In this document: piece after piece, positions 36,989-49,990 of the stretch | How the letters are laid out: every line of letters begins with the position of its first letter | Position numbering within the stretch: the first letter of the stretch is position 1 | DNA from: Spongilla lacustris | Taxonomy: Eukaryota > Porifera > Demospongiae > Spongillida > Spongillidae | Reading direction: 5' to 3' | NCBI GenBank assembly: GCA_949361645.1 | Contig: OX442423.1 | Coordinates: forward strand, 8,092,624-8,156,623 | DNA: 64,000 nucleotides | Made by a program: the position numbers and the translations under genes | The notes under the pieces: model-generated | What the model was told of the DNA's origin: nothing | What the model saw: the letters and a program-made list of their open reading frames with translations, nothing else | Database searches by the model: none

Positions 36989-39103
36989 GTACAGTGGAGA
37001 TCATGACACTTGATCCTATAATTTTTCTGTGTGTGAATTTGATTCATTTGAATTTATTTTTATGACAATACATGAAAATTAAAATCTAACAACACAGGTG
37101 TGTTATATATGTGTTTCTCAATATACACTCACAATTGATCCGCATCACATGACTTTGTGTTAGCACTGTCATTGGTCAAAGTGTACCAACTACAATAAGA
37201 AGTGTTAGGCGAATTTCTTCCTCATTCGTTGATGAATTGTTACGAAACGCGGTAGATAAGAAGAGTCGAGGTTGGTCCATCGTTTGTTCGAGTTGGATTT
37301 TAAGTCCGGTAAAAGGGAACTGTTTTATCGACGCAGACGCCATATTTTGAACTGTTTTGTGTTAGGCGAACTGTATCGAATTGCGCTAATTGTACGATTA
37401 AAATCTTTGCAGGAGGATAGTAAAATGATGACTGTATCGAAAGAGCACCCTTTCAAGGCGTTAAGATGCAATCTGTCGCTAAAAAAAAATCGTAGGACGA
37501 AACCCGGCTTGACAACGAAGCCATTTGCAATGAATTACATTAAAATAGTTACGCTATCTAAGTTATTCGCTAGTTATTCGTTCATGGCTGAGGGCGTTGG
37601 TAATGTTCGAACGAAAAGATCACAACCAAAACACTCAGCACTTACCACGAATAGCTATCCAAACAACATAATCTCTAGGGAAAACTCCTCGAGCTGGAGT
37701 AGCAAAGCGGTGAGCCAGTCAGCAAGTCGATCAAAGAGAAAAACAGCTTTAACTATTGATTGCTCGACAAGGAACCAGTTCGACTCTCTGACTTGCGGTG
37801 GTTCACACAGCTTAAGCCATAATCCTGCCGATACGAATGGGAGAGAAAATTTGCATTTCGGGTGTACTAAATAGAATTTGCAGACGATGGTGTGTCTTCA
37901 ATATATCAATCTAACTCGAAATAAAGATAGCCAAATGTTATTAGTGTCTGCATTATTGGAATCCACAGGGAAACATTCTCTGTTTGATCAGGATGCTTGG
38001 GAAACTTGTTTACATGCACAGTCTGTCTGAGTCATACTAACATGATATATTGATAATCATTATCATATTATTATTTTGTCAATTGCTTGATGAGGATATC
38101 TTGCCATTGAATTTTTTTATTTAGAGTTTCCAGGTGGATTATCATAATGCAGACCATCATCCCTCACTCTAGACGTTATTTCAGGTACAGATTTGACACA
38201 CGCCATCGATATCATTGGCCAATTCTATTTAGTACAGCCGTAACGCCCGTAAGGCAAGTGTTCTCTCACATCCGGTAACGGCAAGATTAGACATGAATAG
38301 ATAGTAGCTGCTGTTCTTCTCTTTGATCGACTTGCTAGCTGGGCTCAGCCTGATATAGCTCGTATCTACGGACCACTTTGCTGCAGTGCTCCAGCTCGTG
38401 GGTCAGCTCCCCTAGGATATTTAAGAGGTTTCCCTAGAGATTATGTTGTTTGGATAGCTATTCGTGGTAAGTGCTGAGTGTTTTGGTTGTGATCTTTTCG
38501 TTCGAACATTACCAACGCCCTCAGCCATGAACGAATAACTAGCGAATAACTTAGATAACGTAACTATTTTAATGTAATTCATTGCAAATGGCTTCGTTGT
38601 CAAACCGGGTTTCGTCCTACGATTTTTTTTTTAGCGACAGATTGCATCTTAACGCCTTGAAAGGGTGCTCTTTCGATACAGTCATCAGATTTGAATCGTA
38701 CAATTAGCGCAATTCGATACAGTTCGCCTAACACAAAACAGTTCAAAATATGGCGTCTGCGTCGATAAAACAGTTCCCTTTTACCGGACTTAAAATCCAA
38801 CTCGAACAAACGATGGACCAACCTCGACTCTTTTTATGTACTGCGTTCGTAACAATTCATCAACGAATGAGGAAGAAATTCGCCTAACACTTCTTATTGT
38901 AGTTGGTACACTTTGACCAATGACAGTGCTAACACAAAATCACGTGATGCGGATCAATTGTGAGTGTATATTGAGAAACACATATATAACACATCTGTGT
39001 TGTTAGATTTTAATTTTCATGTATTGTTATGAAAATAAATTCAAATGAATCAAATTCACACACAGAAAAATTATAGGATCAAGTGTCATGATCTCCACTG
39101 TAC
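36989..39103. mobile_element. 2.1-kb foldback element (near-complete palindrome)
   Basis: Both ends read GTACAGTGGAGATCATGACA inward. Arms of roughly 900 bp are inverted copies with small differences, for example in GTGTTAGGCGAATTTCTTCC and GAACATTACCAACGCCCTCA; the centre is at about 37880-38220. A 200-codon frame on the plus strand (37272-37874) has a broken mirror image in the other arm at 38421-38821, so it is not conserved as a protein. The CAGTGGAG ends recall hAT elements, but no 8-bp duplication is visible. Confidence 0.75.
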
Positions 39104-39254
39104 ACACACACACACAGTATTTTATGGCACTTAAACATTATGCAGAAATAAGTGCAGTAAAAGAGTTCCTGCACTGACTAAAATCAATAACTACGTAAAT
39201 GTGCATATTATACTAATATACAGTACAAATGCATGTAGATTATCTGTGATCAGT

Positions 39255-40518
39255 TTAATGAGGTCGAACTTTCTCATACAACACTGGCTGGGATGATGGA
39301 TTTGGAGCTGGATTTCGTGGTTGGGATGACGCTGGGGGAACTGTCCCAACTGAAGCATACACAATCTGTGGTGGAGTGTGCATGGGTACAAATAAGACAC
39401 TTGAATTGTTGTCATGTACAGCTACATGTAAACAACTTGAATATAACTTGTACAATAATGTAAACAACTCATGTTACTGTTCAGCAGACTACATGTAAAC
39501 GACTAGCATAAATGGATCTGTGTAGCTGTATATGCCAATAGGGTCAATGGGTGTGGCTATGGTAGATTCTTTGAGGGTGTGGTCAGGTAAATGGGCATGT
39601 ACTTAGGCTGGGGGGGGGGGGGGGGGGGGCCATGGAGAAATCATAATTGGACTAAATCACAAACCTTTTGAACACTTTCCCCTATAAATAACTAATATCA
39701 GAATTATTCTGAATACAAGTGCAATGTCCATTGTTGGTTTATAGCCCGCTTATTGCATTTTCAATAGTAACATGTCCAACCACAAAATGTCTTAGCAATA
39801 GATTTTGTTGCATTCAAATAAAGCTCTTCAAATGTGATCAGTATACATTTTTACAAGCTTTTATGTACACTACCTCGTTCTCAGTGCTAACTTTTCCTCG
39901 TCCCAGGCCATCATATGTACATCATACATTTTTCAATTACAACAGCACATGATTACCAATGTACACCCCCATAATTTAATATACAAATAGGGCCTGGGGA
40001 ATAGGCTATGTCCTTATAATGTACAGTGATGACAAGGTTAGGTGACATCTTGTATCCTAGCAACACCAGCAATGCTAGCTCACCCCTTGGTTTTGTGGCT
40101 TCTTAGAGGAGTCAACAGTTGAGTACTCTGCTTCAGTGTTGGGACCAGGAGGAGGGGGAGGGGTATCACGAGAAGGACGGGGAGGAGGGGGAGGGGAATC
40201 ACGATCCACACTTGTAGGAGTGGCTGGGGTGGAACTGAAGTATTGACAGTCAGTACACTTTACAACCAACATTATGGAACAATGACAGAGTTTGTTGTTT
40301 ACAATGAATGCAATCAATAACCAATGTACATGTACATGTACATAACACAAAATACTGATGTGTCACACATGTAGGTAAGGTCTATGGCTATCACACATGT
40401 GGCCTCTCCTATATATACATGAGGTATGTACAACCTGTGCAGGAGAGAGTGCAATGCAAATAACTAAACAGAACAACAACTTTCCGCCACAATATACATG
40501 GCTAAATAAGAGTGTACA

Positions 40519-40550
<32 letters not shown>

Positions 40551-43500
40551 AATATGGATTCTGTGGTTCTGTGCGGTTTTGTTAAATTTATGTATTTTTC
40601 ATGCGTGTGTGACTTGAAAACGTTTCGCTTTGCATGAGTCCTAAATGTGTTGTCACACATACATACATGTACCACTACTGTACAGCCAACATACATGTAC
40701 CACTACTGTACAGCCTACATACATGTACCACTACTGTACAGCCTACATACATGTACCACTACTGTATAGCCTACATACATGTACCACTACTGTATAGCCT
40801 ACATACATGTACCACTACTGTACAGCCTACATACATGTACCACTACTGTATAGCCTACATACATGTACCACTACTGTACAGCCTACATACATGTACCACT
40901 ACTGTACAGCCTACATACATGTACCACTACTGTATAGCCTACATACATGTACATGTACCACTACTGTACAGCCTACATACATGTACCACTACTGTACAGC
41001 CAACATACATGTACCACTACTGTATAGCCTACATACATGTACCACTACTGTATAGCCTACATACATGTACCACTACTGTACAGCCTACATACATGTACCA
41101 CTACTGTATAGCCTACATACATGTACCACTACTGTATAGCCTACATACATGTACCACTACTGTACAGCCTACATACATGTACCACTACTGTATAGCCTAC
41201 ATACATGTACCACTACTGTACAGCCTACATACATGTACCACTACTGTACAGCCTACATACACGTACCACTACTGTACAGCCTACATACATGTACCACTAC
41301 TGTATAGCCTACATACATGTACATGTACCAATACTGTACAGCCTACATACATGTACCACTACTGTATAGCCTACATACATGTACCACTACTGTATAGCCT
41401 ACATACATGTACCACTACTGTACAGCCTACATACATGTACCACTACTGTATAGCCTACATACATGTACCACTACTGTATAGCCTACATACATGTACCACT
41501 ACTGTACAGCCTACATACGTGTACCACTACTGTATAGCCTACATACATGTACCACTACTGTACAGCCTACATACCTGTTTCTCTTCTTTAATGGCACATC
41601 ATCATGTGCTTTGGCTGCAAATATAAATATTTAAATTGAGGACAGTGTCAGAAGTAACTTACATGTACTATTTGGCTTTTTGAGGACAATAAATACAATC
41701 AGGATGATAATGATGATGACAATCACAAGGAAGATGACTCCTCCCACTACTCCACCTACTATTGCACCAATAGCAGACGCTGTGTAGAAAGAAACAAATG
41801 TAACACAGGTGTGAGGGAGGAGGGAGGGGGAGGAGGGAGGGGGAAGATGGAGAGGGAGGAGGGAGGGGGACATGTACAAGCACAGTACCATTAAAAGTAA
41901 TTATTTACTTGCATGGTACATGTAGATCATGGGCGTTATTGTTTCCTGTGAGTCGTCTGTGAGTAGAATTCGTAGCAGACGACTCACAGGAAATGAATAA
42001 CGCCCATTATAATAATACATGTACCTGCAAGTGAATAATTAATGTTTTTAACTTGGCTCTACATGTATACATGTACATACATGTACAGGTACCCACCCAT
42101 GTACATGTATATAGAAAGCCCCACATGTCAGTATTCAATATGAGCACACCAGAGCAAATGCTGGCTCCATGAATATTCCTATCACCATCGTACCTACATG
42201 TACATCAGTACATGTAAATGTAAATGTACAGATGCAAAATGGTGAAGCTAAGTGCCTAGCCTTACAGGTGACCTCTACCTCCACCCCCCTCCTCCACCCT
42301 CCCCAGGGGTATAGAACATGAGCATATATATATAAAGTGACCAGGGTTGTAGCAATGTTGTCATTGAGTCAGTATGTTAAGTTAAACATATACATGTATA
42401 TGTATATGTACGTGTATGATTACACATGGCACATCAAGAGTACGCCCTTTGAATTGGATTAGCATTAAACACAAGCAATATTGGCATCATAGACCTATTG
42501 GTAGTCATGGCACATAGCCCACACACATGTAAGTCATGGCACATAGCCTACACACATGTAAGTCATGGCACATAGCCTACACACATGTAAGTCATGGCAC
42601 ATAGCCTACACACATAAGTCATGGCACATAAGCCTACACACATGTAAGTCATGGCACATAGCCTACACACATGTAAGTCATGGCACATAGCCTACACACA
42701 TAAGTCATGGCACATAGCCTACACACATGTAAGTCATGGCACATAGCCTACACACATGTAAGTCATGGCACATGGCCTACACATATGTAAGTCACGGCAC
42801 ATAGCCTACACACATGTAAGTCATGGCACATAGCCTACACACGTGTAAGTCATGGCACATAACCTACTCACATGTAAGTCATGGTACATAGCCTACACAC
42901 ATGTAAGTCATGGCACATAGCCTACACACATGTAAGTCATGGCACATAGCCTACACACATGTAAGTCATGGCACATAGCCTACACACATGTAAGTCATGG
43001 CACATAGCCTACACACATGTAAGTCATGGCACATAGCCTACACACATGTAAGTCATGGCACATAGCCTACACACATGTAAGTCATGGCACATACTAATCA
43101 AAGACCATTCCATGTACATAATGCACCAATTAATCTGAAGTACAATTGCCTCCTGCATTGGGTGGTGTTGTTGTAGAAGTAGAGGAGGCATTGGGTGGTG
43201 TTGGTGGTAATGTAGGAGTAGAGGAGGTGAGGGGGACACTTGAGGTGGTTTGAGGTGATGGGCTAGAGGCTGGCCCTGCAAATAAAAACACATTTTTATT
43301 AAAAACACTCTCGAATAGAATGTTGTTTTCCCTTTTTAAAAATGTATTTTCACCCCCCTGCATAAAGAGGAGTATTCAGTGCATCGAAAAATCTGAATAT
43401 ACATGTACCCACTAGTGACTACAGACATATTAAGGGCCTGGTATGAGGTTGTGCCATGTACAGCAGCTACCATGTTTAAAAGATTTTCATCACTGTCATG

Positions 43501-46500
43501 CTGAAACAGAGCAATCAAAGTTTAACAGAAACAATAAGACAGCTCTTTAGAAGTCATTTTCATACAGCTCAAATCCATCCCACCAATAATGCTTTCCTAG
43601 AAATGATGTTCGTCAAAACATATATCATTTGTTTTGCTAACAATCATAGATAAGCTAGCTACTCAAGAGAGATGCATGCATGTATGTATGGTTATAGGGT
43701 AACACACATCAAATGGGTAAACAGGACACCTGGATGTACATACACATGTACATAACACGCTTTAATTGTGGTGTAATTGTATACATGTACATGTATGTGC
43801 GCATGAACTCAATTAATACCATACTATTACATGTGTACATACAGACATCTGTACTAAACCTGTGTACATACAAAACATGTACCAAATCTTTAAAATATCG
43901 GTATCAAACCTGTGTACTTACATGAAATGTAACTCTGTATTGTAGAGCTGTTACTTGGACCAGCACAGTTGATGGCCACCACTGAGATATTATACAATGT
44001 ACCATTCCTCAGCCCCAGTCCAGTGAAGGTGACCATTGCAGATCCATTGGCCATGACCACAGGACTACTGGTGTAGCTGCTGTTACTGATGGTGGCATTG
44101 CAGCTTGTAGGAAGACCACCATTGAGGGAGGGGCTCATCACCACTTGTACCATGTCTGGACCAATGGTTTGTGCCATAGCATTTGGAGGTCCAGGAGGAG
44201 CTGAAAGTATTATATAGACATGTGGTTTGTCAGTAACATTGACTGATAAAAAGATTAATACCAATGATAATACATGTACATGTATATGAACTTCCAGTCA
44301 TATGGATTACTATAGCATAGTCACACTCTTAAATTAATCACAGGTATGATACACACAACAAAGCTTTTGTCTGAATTGTTCCATTCTGATCAAGCTGCCA
44401 AAAACTTAAATGGGGTGCTACTGGGATATTTCTTTTTTTTTTTTTTTAACTCTTTTCAGTTGTACCCGGCAAAGCACAGCCAATTCACAATACTTTAAAA
44501 ACATGAAATACATACAATTAGATGATACTTAAGTAATTAAATTGAAATCAAAAAGAGAAATAATAAGTCAAAAAATTTAATCCATGAATGAGGCCAGAGG
44601 AGCACCATCATCAAACCACAGCCCACTTCTCCATTTGATGCCGGGATCCTCTAAGACAGAGGCTCACTGCTCGAACCCCTGCAAAAGCGAGCCTTGATCT
44701 GATGTAGCTGCTGGTTATAGAATAGGCTCTGTCCCACTTTGAAGACAGTGCAGTGGCCATGTGCTTAATGAAGTGACTAGACTCTTTGTGAAGTAGTCCA
44801 TCCACGGAAAGGACAAATGGGGTGAAGGTGCCTCTTCTGTCTTCAACTGCTTTTTTTTGTACATTCTCTTCTTCTCCTGTGAGCTTGATTCAAGAATGGC
44901 ATTAATAGGTGCTCAATGGCAGTGTGACGGGGCGTAAGTGTCTATGACACGGACATCAAACAACGCCTCCACCTGTGGTTGCCAAACACCTCTGATTCCC
45001 AGGTCAAGCCTTAGTCCTGGATCACTTGAGGTGGCAGTAGCCTCATTGACAATAGGCTCCTTTATAACTTGGGGCCACACCTGACTGGCAAGGTCACCAA
45101 GGCAGTCACGAATCTCATTACCCCTTCTTACAGTCTAGGGCATGTTGGAGGGTGAATTCAGCCCCACAACCATCGCATTTGGCTGGCAGATTAGACAGAT
45201 GTCACAAATAGCGCAGAGCTAGGGCATCTCTGAACTGTACAGGAGCCAAATCAAAGTGGCAGCTTTGAAGTGGCAGAGTCGTCAACCAGCTGGACATTTT
45301 GCCCTCAACCACCCTCATGATTGCACGTTGTCTGCCTGGTGAAAGAGTTGCAAGAATGGCATCTAGTTTCTGTTTGGCAATATAGTCAAGTGCTTTTTGC
45401 GATTCATGTCTTGCCTTGCTGATTGCATCCAGGTGACAGGCAGAGCTAAATTCACCACATCCCTTAATAGCTTCTACCACAACTTTGGTGCCCTGGATAG
45501 AGGTGTGGTAGGACGATGATGCTGTTTCTGTAGGATTATTGATCCTCAAGCCAGCAAAATGAGTTGGTAAAGAAAACAGTTTACATTCAGCATCTGACAA
45601 ATCTCCTTCAAACAATGCTGGGAGAAAGCTTTTAAAATTGCATCTTGCAGTGGGACAAAAGCACCTCCACAGTTATGCATGACTCGCTGCAGGTATGACC
45701 ATTCACACTGAAGGGATTTGAAGAGAGCAGTACAAGCGGCTTGGGGTGACTTGGTGGCTGCCTTGGAGAGTTTCTCAACACAATCTACGCACATTGCAAC
45801 CTTCTTCCTCACAAAATCGTCTGCTGTCATGCAGTCTCCAATAACACCCCCAAGAAAGCGATGACCATTCACTATCTGCACACCCAAATCACCAAAGACT
45901 ATCCTGGCCTCATCTTCAAATTGAGGGGTAACAATCAGACAGCTTTTCTTGGGCTCAGGAAAGTATTCATAAGCTGGGCCTTGCTCAGCCAACTGATCGT
46001 ACTATGAGCGAACCTCCTTGATGTTACCAATGCAGCCAACGATCATACATGTAGATTAAAAACCAATCATTCATTGTTAACATAACGTAGTCTGTCCAAA
46101 TACATGCATGTAAATGTAGATTTCTTTAAAGCAATTACATACTCACAATTATTAATTAATTTAAGTGACCAATGTGTCCAAAAAGAAGTTTGATGTTGGG
46201 TAGGTAGAGATACTTTTGCACATCTAAATGTTTTTAAAAGCCAAAATGCAAAACATGCACAAAGTACATGTACCCACATGTACTTGGAAAGCAATAAGAG
46301 CTCACCCAATACACCATGTGCCTAGCTTTGCCCCACATCTCCTCGCCCCCCCCCCCCCCCCCCCAAATAAATAAATAAATACATAAAAGATCTCATCAGT
46401 ATATGTACATGTAGAATGTGGATTTTTTATTATAACAAGACATAATTATATGGTGCTTGTACTTTGGACCTTGTTTATGGCAAGATATTTAAGGAACGTA

Positions 46501-49376
46501 ATTTTGATGCCAAAAGGAAGCATGCATGCAACGTGGATGGTAAAATGCATTTTGTCTACTAAACGGCACACAGTGTACCGCATGTGGTAAAACTCACTGT
46601 ATAGGATTTTGGTACATGTACAATGTTAAACAACTCCATTACATGTACCTACAACTTACAGCATACACAAAATACTAACCTATGATCATTATTTGAGTGG
46701 TGTTCACAATGGTATTCTGACCACTCACAAATATGGTTCCAACCTGGATCACTGATGATGTCATACTGCTGGTGGCTGTCACTGACAAGGTACTTGTCAG
46801 ACATGGATCGGATGCATTGCCAGGGTCAGCATTAGTCGCTGTGTAGGGTCCACATGTCATCGTACTGCGTCCACAATAACCTGCAGTCTGAGATAGTGCA
46901 ATGCTATCTGGTGGAGTAGAACCACTACATGTTCCACTGGGCAGTACCCATAGGTTACTACCAACAGCAGCCAGGACTGTTGATGTAAAGTTCACCTGGT
47001 CCCCAGGACAGACTACAGGAGGACATGAGACGACACCTCCATTAACCTGGCATGTGAGGTTCTGGGTATTGACTGGGGAAGAGAACAGAAAAGCTGTGAT
47101 GCAAGTCCTGAGTATGTACATGTACATATACAAGATATAAAAACATTCTCTAGCGGTATTTACGATTTGAAGGCAATGGTAGTGTAAAAAGGAAGGGAAC
47201 AAGGGATTGGAGATATTCCTATATTTAGCACTATGTAGAATGTCATTACATTTATGTTGCTAAATATAGGAATAATTATTGTATCTCAAATCCCTTGTTC
47301 CCTTCCTTTTTACACCACCATTGCCTTCAAATCCTATATGCCACTAACTTTCTCAATGTTTTTATATCTTGTTTCATTAATTTTTTGACTACTAGTATAC
47401 TTTACAACCCGTACATACGTTTGTATGACAAAATCCAGCTGTTGTAATTCCCATGTTTATTGCTAGCAACACAATGTTTACATTTATGTTACATTTGCAG
47501 CTGTTCTACATCGAAACTCGCGCGCCAAGCTTTATGTACTGCCTAACTCACAGCTCGGTTCGATTCAACATTTGCATGCTAGCATCACAAGCAGACACCT
47601 GCTTTTATTTAGGATCTGCATTGTACCAGAAATAATGATTGTACCAAACTCGGGAGGACTCTAATTTGTAGTATCACTTTTGGCACTCCTCTCATCATTT
47701 ACTTCACTTCTTCTTGGCACTTATGCAGTTTATCCACCACCCAATAATTGCATTACCATAACAATAAGATAACCATTGGAGGGTGTAAAGTGTGTGAAAT
47801 TAATGATAAGTAGGGGAACGAGCCTGCCTGTGCACGATGGCAGGATACTTTTCATTAAGAGAGGGAGTGCTGTGATAATGACACTGATATGACTCTCTTT
47901 AAATAAGGAGGGAGCGGTTCCCCTCCCTCACCCTCACCCTCTTTCATCCTAAAAGGTAGACCAGAGGCTAGGTCAGATATTTAGTAAAAAAAAAAGAAGG
48001 GGAGGGTGAGGGAGAGGGTACCCCTCCCTCCTTATGTAAAGAGCGTGAAGTGGGCCCCACATGCACTGGCGCTTATCCCAACATAGTGACCACCTCTTTC
48101 TTTCCCATGCATGAAGGCATTTTGACAATCACAGTAAACAAAGCTGGCAGCATAGACAAACCTAAGGAATGCCACAATTCTAATTATATATGAAACATTG
48201 CCATGGGAACGCTTTTAATATATCACTCCATATAACGTAATGCTCCTCCGCTCATGCATCCTATGCATCAGAGGAGCTCGTTCTTCAAAGGGGCATGTAC
48301 CTTGCAGTGTCCCTCTCCCTGTAGAGCTAATCCAGAGGTTCACTCTGGCCAAAAAGCAACTAGTTTTCGCTGGTGATCAATAAGATTCAATATCATTGCA
48401 TTGTAACGCATTTGCATTTAAACGTGACATACATGTATATACGGAACAGTTTCGATGGCCCTTCGTATATAATTATAAAATGTTATACGTTTGAATCATA
48501 ATAACTTCCGAACGGTAAAAGCTATCGACTTCCTATTTTCAACACTTAATACTACATCATATATGCATATCTCTATGATAAAATTACATTTTGGGGTCTT
48601 GCACTTGCTCCATGCCAGTATTGTAACATTCGATACCCCATATAGTTCAAATCCGCCATAAATTTCTGTAGGAATAATTAAATCGCTTCAAATTCTGCTT
48701 GTAGGTAGAGAGGTCCTATACCTATCGATTTTATGTGATCATTAATTTTTATGTCATCCGTTACGGAGATGCAGTTGAACAAACTACGTGCCCGCTTGAT
48801 TCGCGCCAAAGTTAAAATCCCCGCCTCCTACATTGAGCGGGATGCAATTTACCCAAATCATTGGTGCGAATCAAGCGCGAAAATGGGCACGTAGTTTGTT
48901 CAACTGTATATGTCTGTATGTAATGTAACGCGTCGCATGGCATAAAAATTAACGAACAGGACAAATCGATAGGTATAGGACCTCTCTACTTACAAACCCA
49001 ATTTACAGCGCTCCCCCATACCCCCTAGCTGTTGCAAGAGGGGCTACACCCCCTCCTGCACCCGTCCCTCCATTTAGTTCCCCCCCCCCCGCCCCAAGGT
49101 TTTTCAACCTTGTCTACGCGCCTGTATATGTAATGATCTTACCTATTTGAGTGGCACTCTGACCAGCCAAAGACGTCATATTGCTGGTGGCTGTCACTGT
49201 CAAGTTACTGGTCAGACTAGAATCATTCCATGTTCCATTGGGCAGACCACTGGCCTCAGGACATGGCATCTGGGTATGGACTGGGGAAGAGGACAGATAG
49301 TATGTAAATGTAATATTCACTCATAATCTGATATACCTTTGATGAGGTAGCTGCAAAGCAGCAATAAGATCTTCAT
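39255..49376 (-). CDS. Gene C: Ig/FN3 receptor with mucin-like stalk and proline/tyrosine tail
   Basis: Proposed exons, in transcript order: 49376-49337 (signal MKILLLLCSYLIK), 49280-49143, 47072-46680, 44200-43922, 43275-43144, 41779-41663, 41614-41575, 40234-40084, 39365-39255. Phases agree throughout and give about 466 aa. The second exon is a short piece similar to the end of the Ig-like domain in the third exon (both have LTVTATSNMTS / LSVTATSSMTS); the third also carries Cys-rich CPPVVCPGDQVNFTST. Then one FN3 (APPGPPNA..., LYNISVVAINCAGPSNSS), a Ser/Thr/Pro stalk, a TM helix (IGAIVGGVVGGVIFLVIVII...), a basic KKR exon, a PPPPPRPSR/PPPPPG tail with AEYSTVD, and a last exon with IVYASV and VLYEKV before TAA. 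IVYASV and VLYEKV fit the ITIM pattern; the poly-Pro runs could bind SH3 domains. A possible extra exon at 43422-43510 was left out. Introns hold minisatellites, MITEs and a LINE. Confidence 0.72.
39610..39629 (+). repeat. 20-base G tract
   Basis: A pure G run in an intron of gene C (C on the coding strand). Confidence 0.85.
40519..40549 (+). repeat. 31-base G tract
   Basis: A pure G run in the gene C intron between the KKR exon and the proline-rich exon. Confidence 0.9.
40658..41574 (+). repeat. 28-bp minisatellite, about 33 copies, abutting a splice donor of gene C
   Basis: The unit ACATACATGTACCACTACTG + TACAGCCT (28 bp) repeats without interruption except two copies with an extra ACATGT. 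C/T variation at one position (TACAG/TATAG) marks subtypes. The array ends exactly at the 5' splice site of the 41614-41575 exon: on the coding strand the intron starts GTATGTAGGCTGTA, which is itself a repeat unit. The 330-codon plus-strand frame across it arises because 28 bp has no stop in any frame. Confidence 0.95.
41898..42043. mobile_element. 146-bp hairpin MITE in gene C intron
   Basis: ATGGGCGTTATT...CCTGTGAGTCGTCTG pairs with CAGACGACTCACAGG...AATAACGCCCAT; the pairing extends through TTGCATGGTACATGT and ACATGTACCTGCAA outside. GAGTCGTCTG also appears at 56177-56190, so fragments of this family may be dispersed. Confidence 0.75.
42505..43095 (+). repeat. 29-bp minisatellite, about 20 copies
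   Basis: The unit GTAAGTCATGGCACATAGCC + TACACACAT (29 bp) in the gene C intron between stalk and TM exons; a few copies lack GT or carry substitutions. The plus strand of each unit has GTAAGT, but the gene is on the other strand. Confidence 0.93.
44429..46020 (-). pseudogene. 5'-truncated LINE-type retroelement with poly(A), in gene C intron
   Basis: Minus-strand frames encode the region after an RT domain: EPKKSCLIVTPQFEDEARIV, GHRFLGGVIGDCMT, SLQCEWSYLQRVMHNCGG (45992-45546), then FSLPTHFAGLRINNP, MSSWLTTLPLQSCHFDLAPV and QFRDALALRY (45615-45202), and a last block RSRLAFAGVRAVSLCLRGSR (44805-44611). These match the tail part of the same broad retroelement type as at 32.4 kb. The two large frames are offset near 45600, so the copy is dead. 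A poly(T) run on the plus strand at 44430-44447 is its poly(A) tail. It lies in the same orientation as gene C between exons at 46680 and 44200. Confidence 0.75.
46346..46364 (+). repeat. C tract followed by AAAT repeats
   Basis: 19 C residues then a short AAATA repeat, in a gene C intron. Confidence 0.8.
47131..47371. mobile_element. 241-bp foldback MITE with CAAGATATAAAAA ends
   Basis: The left arm (CAAGATATAAAAACATTCTC ... AAGGAAGGGAACAAGGGATT) is the reverse complement of the right arm. It lies in the intron of gene C next to the exon ending at 47072. The same termini are found at 62110-62388, and a broken copy lies at 30355-30725. Confidence 0.85.
48700..48995. mobile_element. ~296-bp foldback MITE
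   Basis: GTAGGTAGAGAGGTCCTATA at the left is mirrored by TATAGGACCTCTCTACTTAC at the right; further in CAGTTGAACAAACTACGTGC is mirrored by GCACGTAGTTTGTTCAACTG. It sits in the first large intron region of gene C. Confidence 0.8.
49005..49110 (-). mobile_element. Fragment related to the CAGGGGCGGATCC-type element
   Basis: GCGCTCCCCCATACCCCCTA and a C-rich stretch resemble, in reverse complement, the part after 8530. A third relative is at 55675-55755. Only fragments are visible. Confidence 0.4.
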
Positions 49377-49944
49377 TGTCTAAAGAAGTCAGAGGATTTT
49401 TTCTTAAAAAAAAGTTAACCACATGTACATGTGTAGGTGTTATTTAGATTTTGGAATCTAATGCATATCCATATGGAAATGTTAACTTAAATCAGTAAGT
49501 AAAAACACCATCTCTAGTTAAAATTTAATAGAAGATCATTTTTTATTCAAGTTAACATTTTATGTTCAATATTGGTATCTTGAGCTAAAATCCTTGCTAC
49601 TGATTTTAGGCCAATCCAATATGAATGGTTGTTTCCCATTTCAATATGATTTATAAGACATGCGGGTGGGCGGTTTCATTTTCATTATTAAATAATTACC
49701 AAACCAGCAGTTTGTTGTAGTATTTAGCACCAAAAGGGGCATGGTGAATTGGAGTGGGCTGGGGATGGTGATTCTGGGGCCCCGCCCCCAGTCCATCACC
49801 CAAAGATATTAGTAATGGAAACGGAGTACATGTATGTGAGCAATTGAGCCCTGTACATTGCGATGGTGCTAATTCGATGACGCCTCGCCCCTCTTGAGAA
49901 GAAAGTAGGTTGAGACTTGAGAGCTTATAGTACAATTAGAGATT

Positions 49945-49990
49945 ATATATATATATATATATAATATTATATATATGTTATATATATACG
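49945..49990. repeat. (TA)n microsatellite
   Basis: TA-rich tract with short inverted structure upstream of gene C. Confidence 0.85.

Noticed and set aside
37272..37874. 200-codon plus-strand frame
   Set aside because: It lies in one arm of a foldback element; the other arm has the same sequence with frame changes, so the frame is not conserved.
40634..41626. 330-codon open frame on the plus strand
   Set aside because: It is the 28-bp minisatellite read through; 28 bp gives a 28-residue protein period with no stops. It also lies antisense within a gene C intron.
40658..43095. CRISPR-like arrays of 28-29-bp repeats
   Set aside because: There are no unique spacers; units abut directly as in minisatellites, and the setting is a eukaryotic intron.
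43422..43510. Possible extra exon of gene C (HDSDENLLNMVAAVHGTTSY...)
   Set aside because: The available acceptor gives phase 0, which does not fit the phase-1 exons on both sides, so it was left out of the model.
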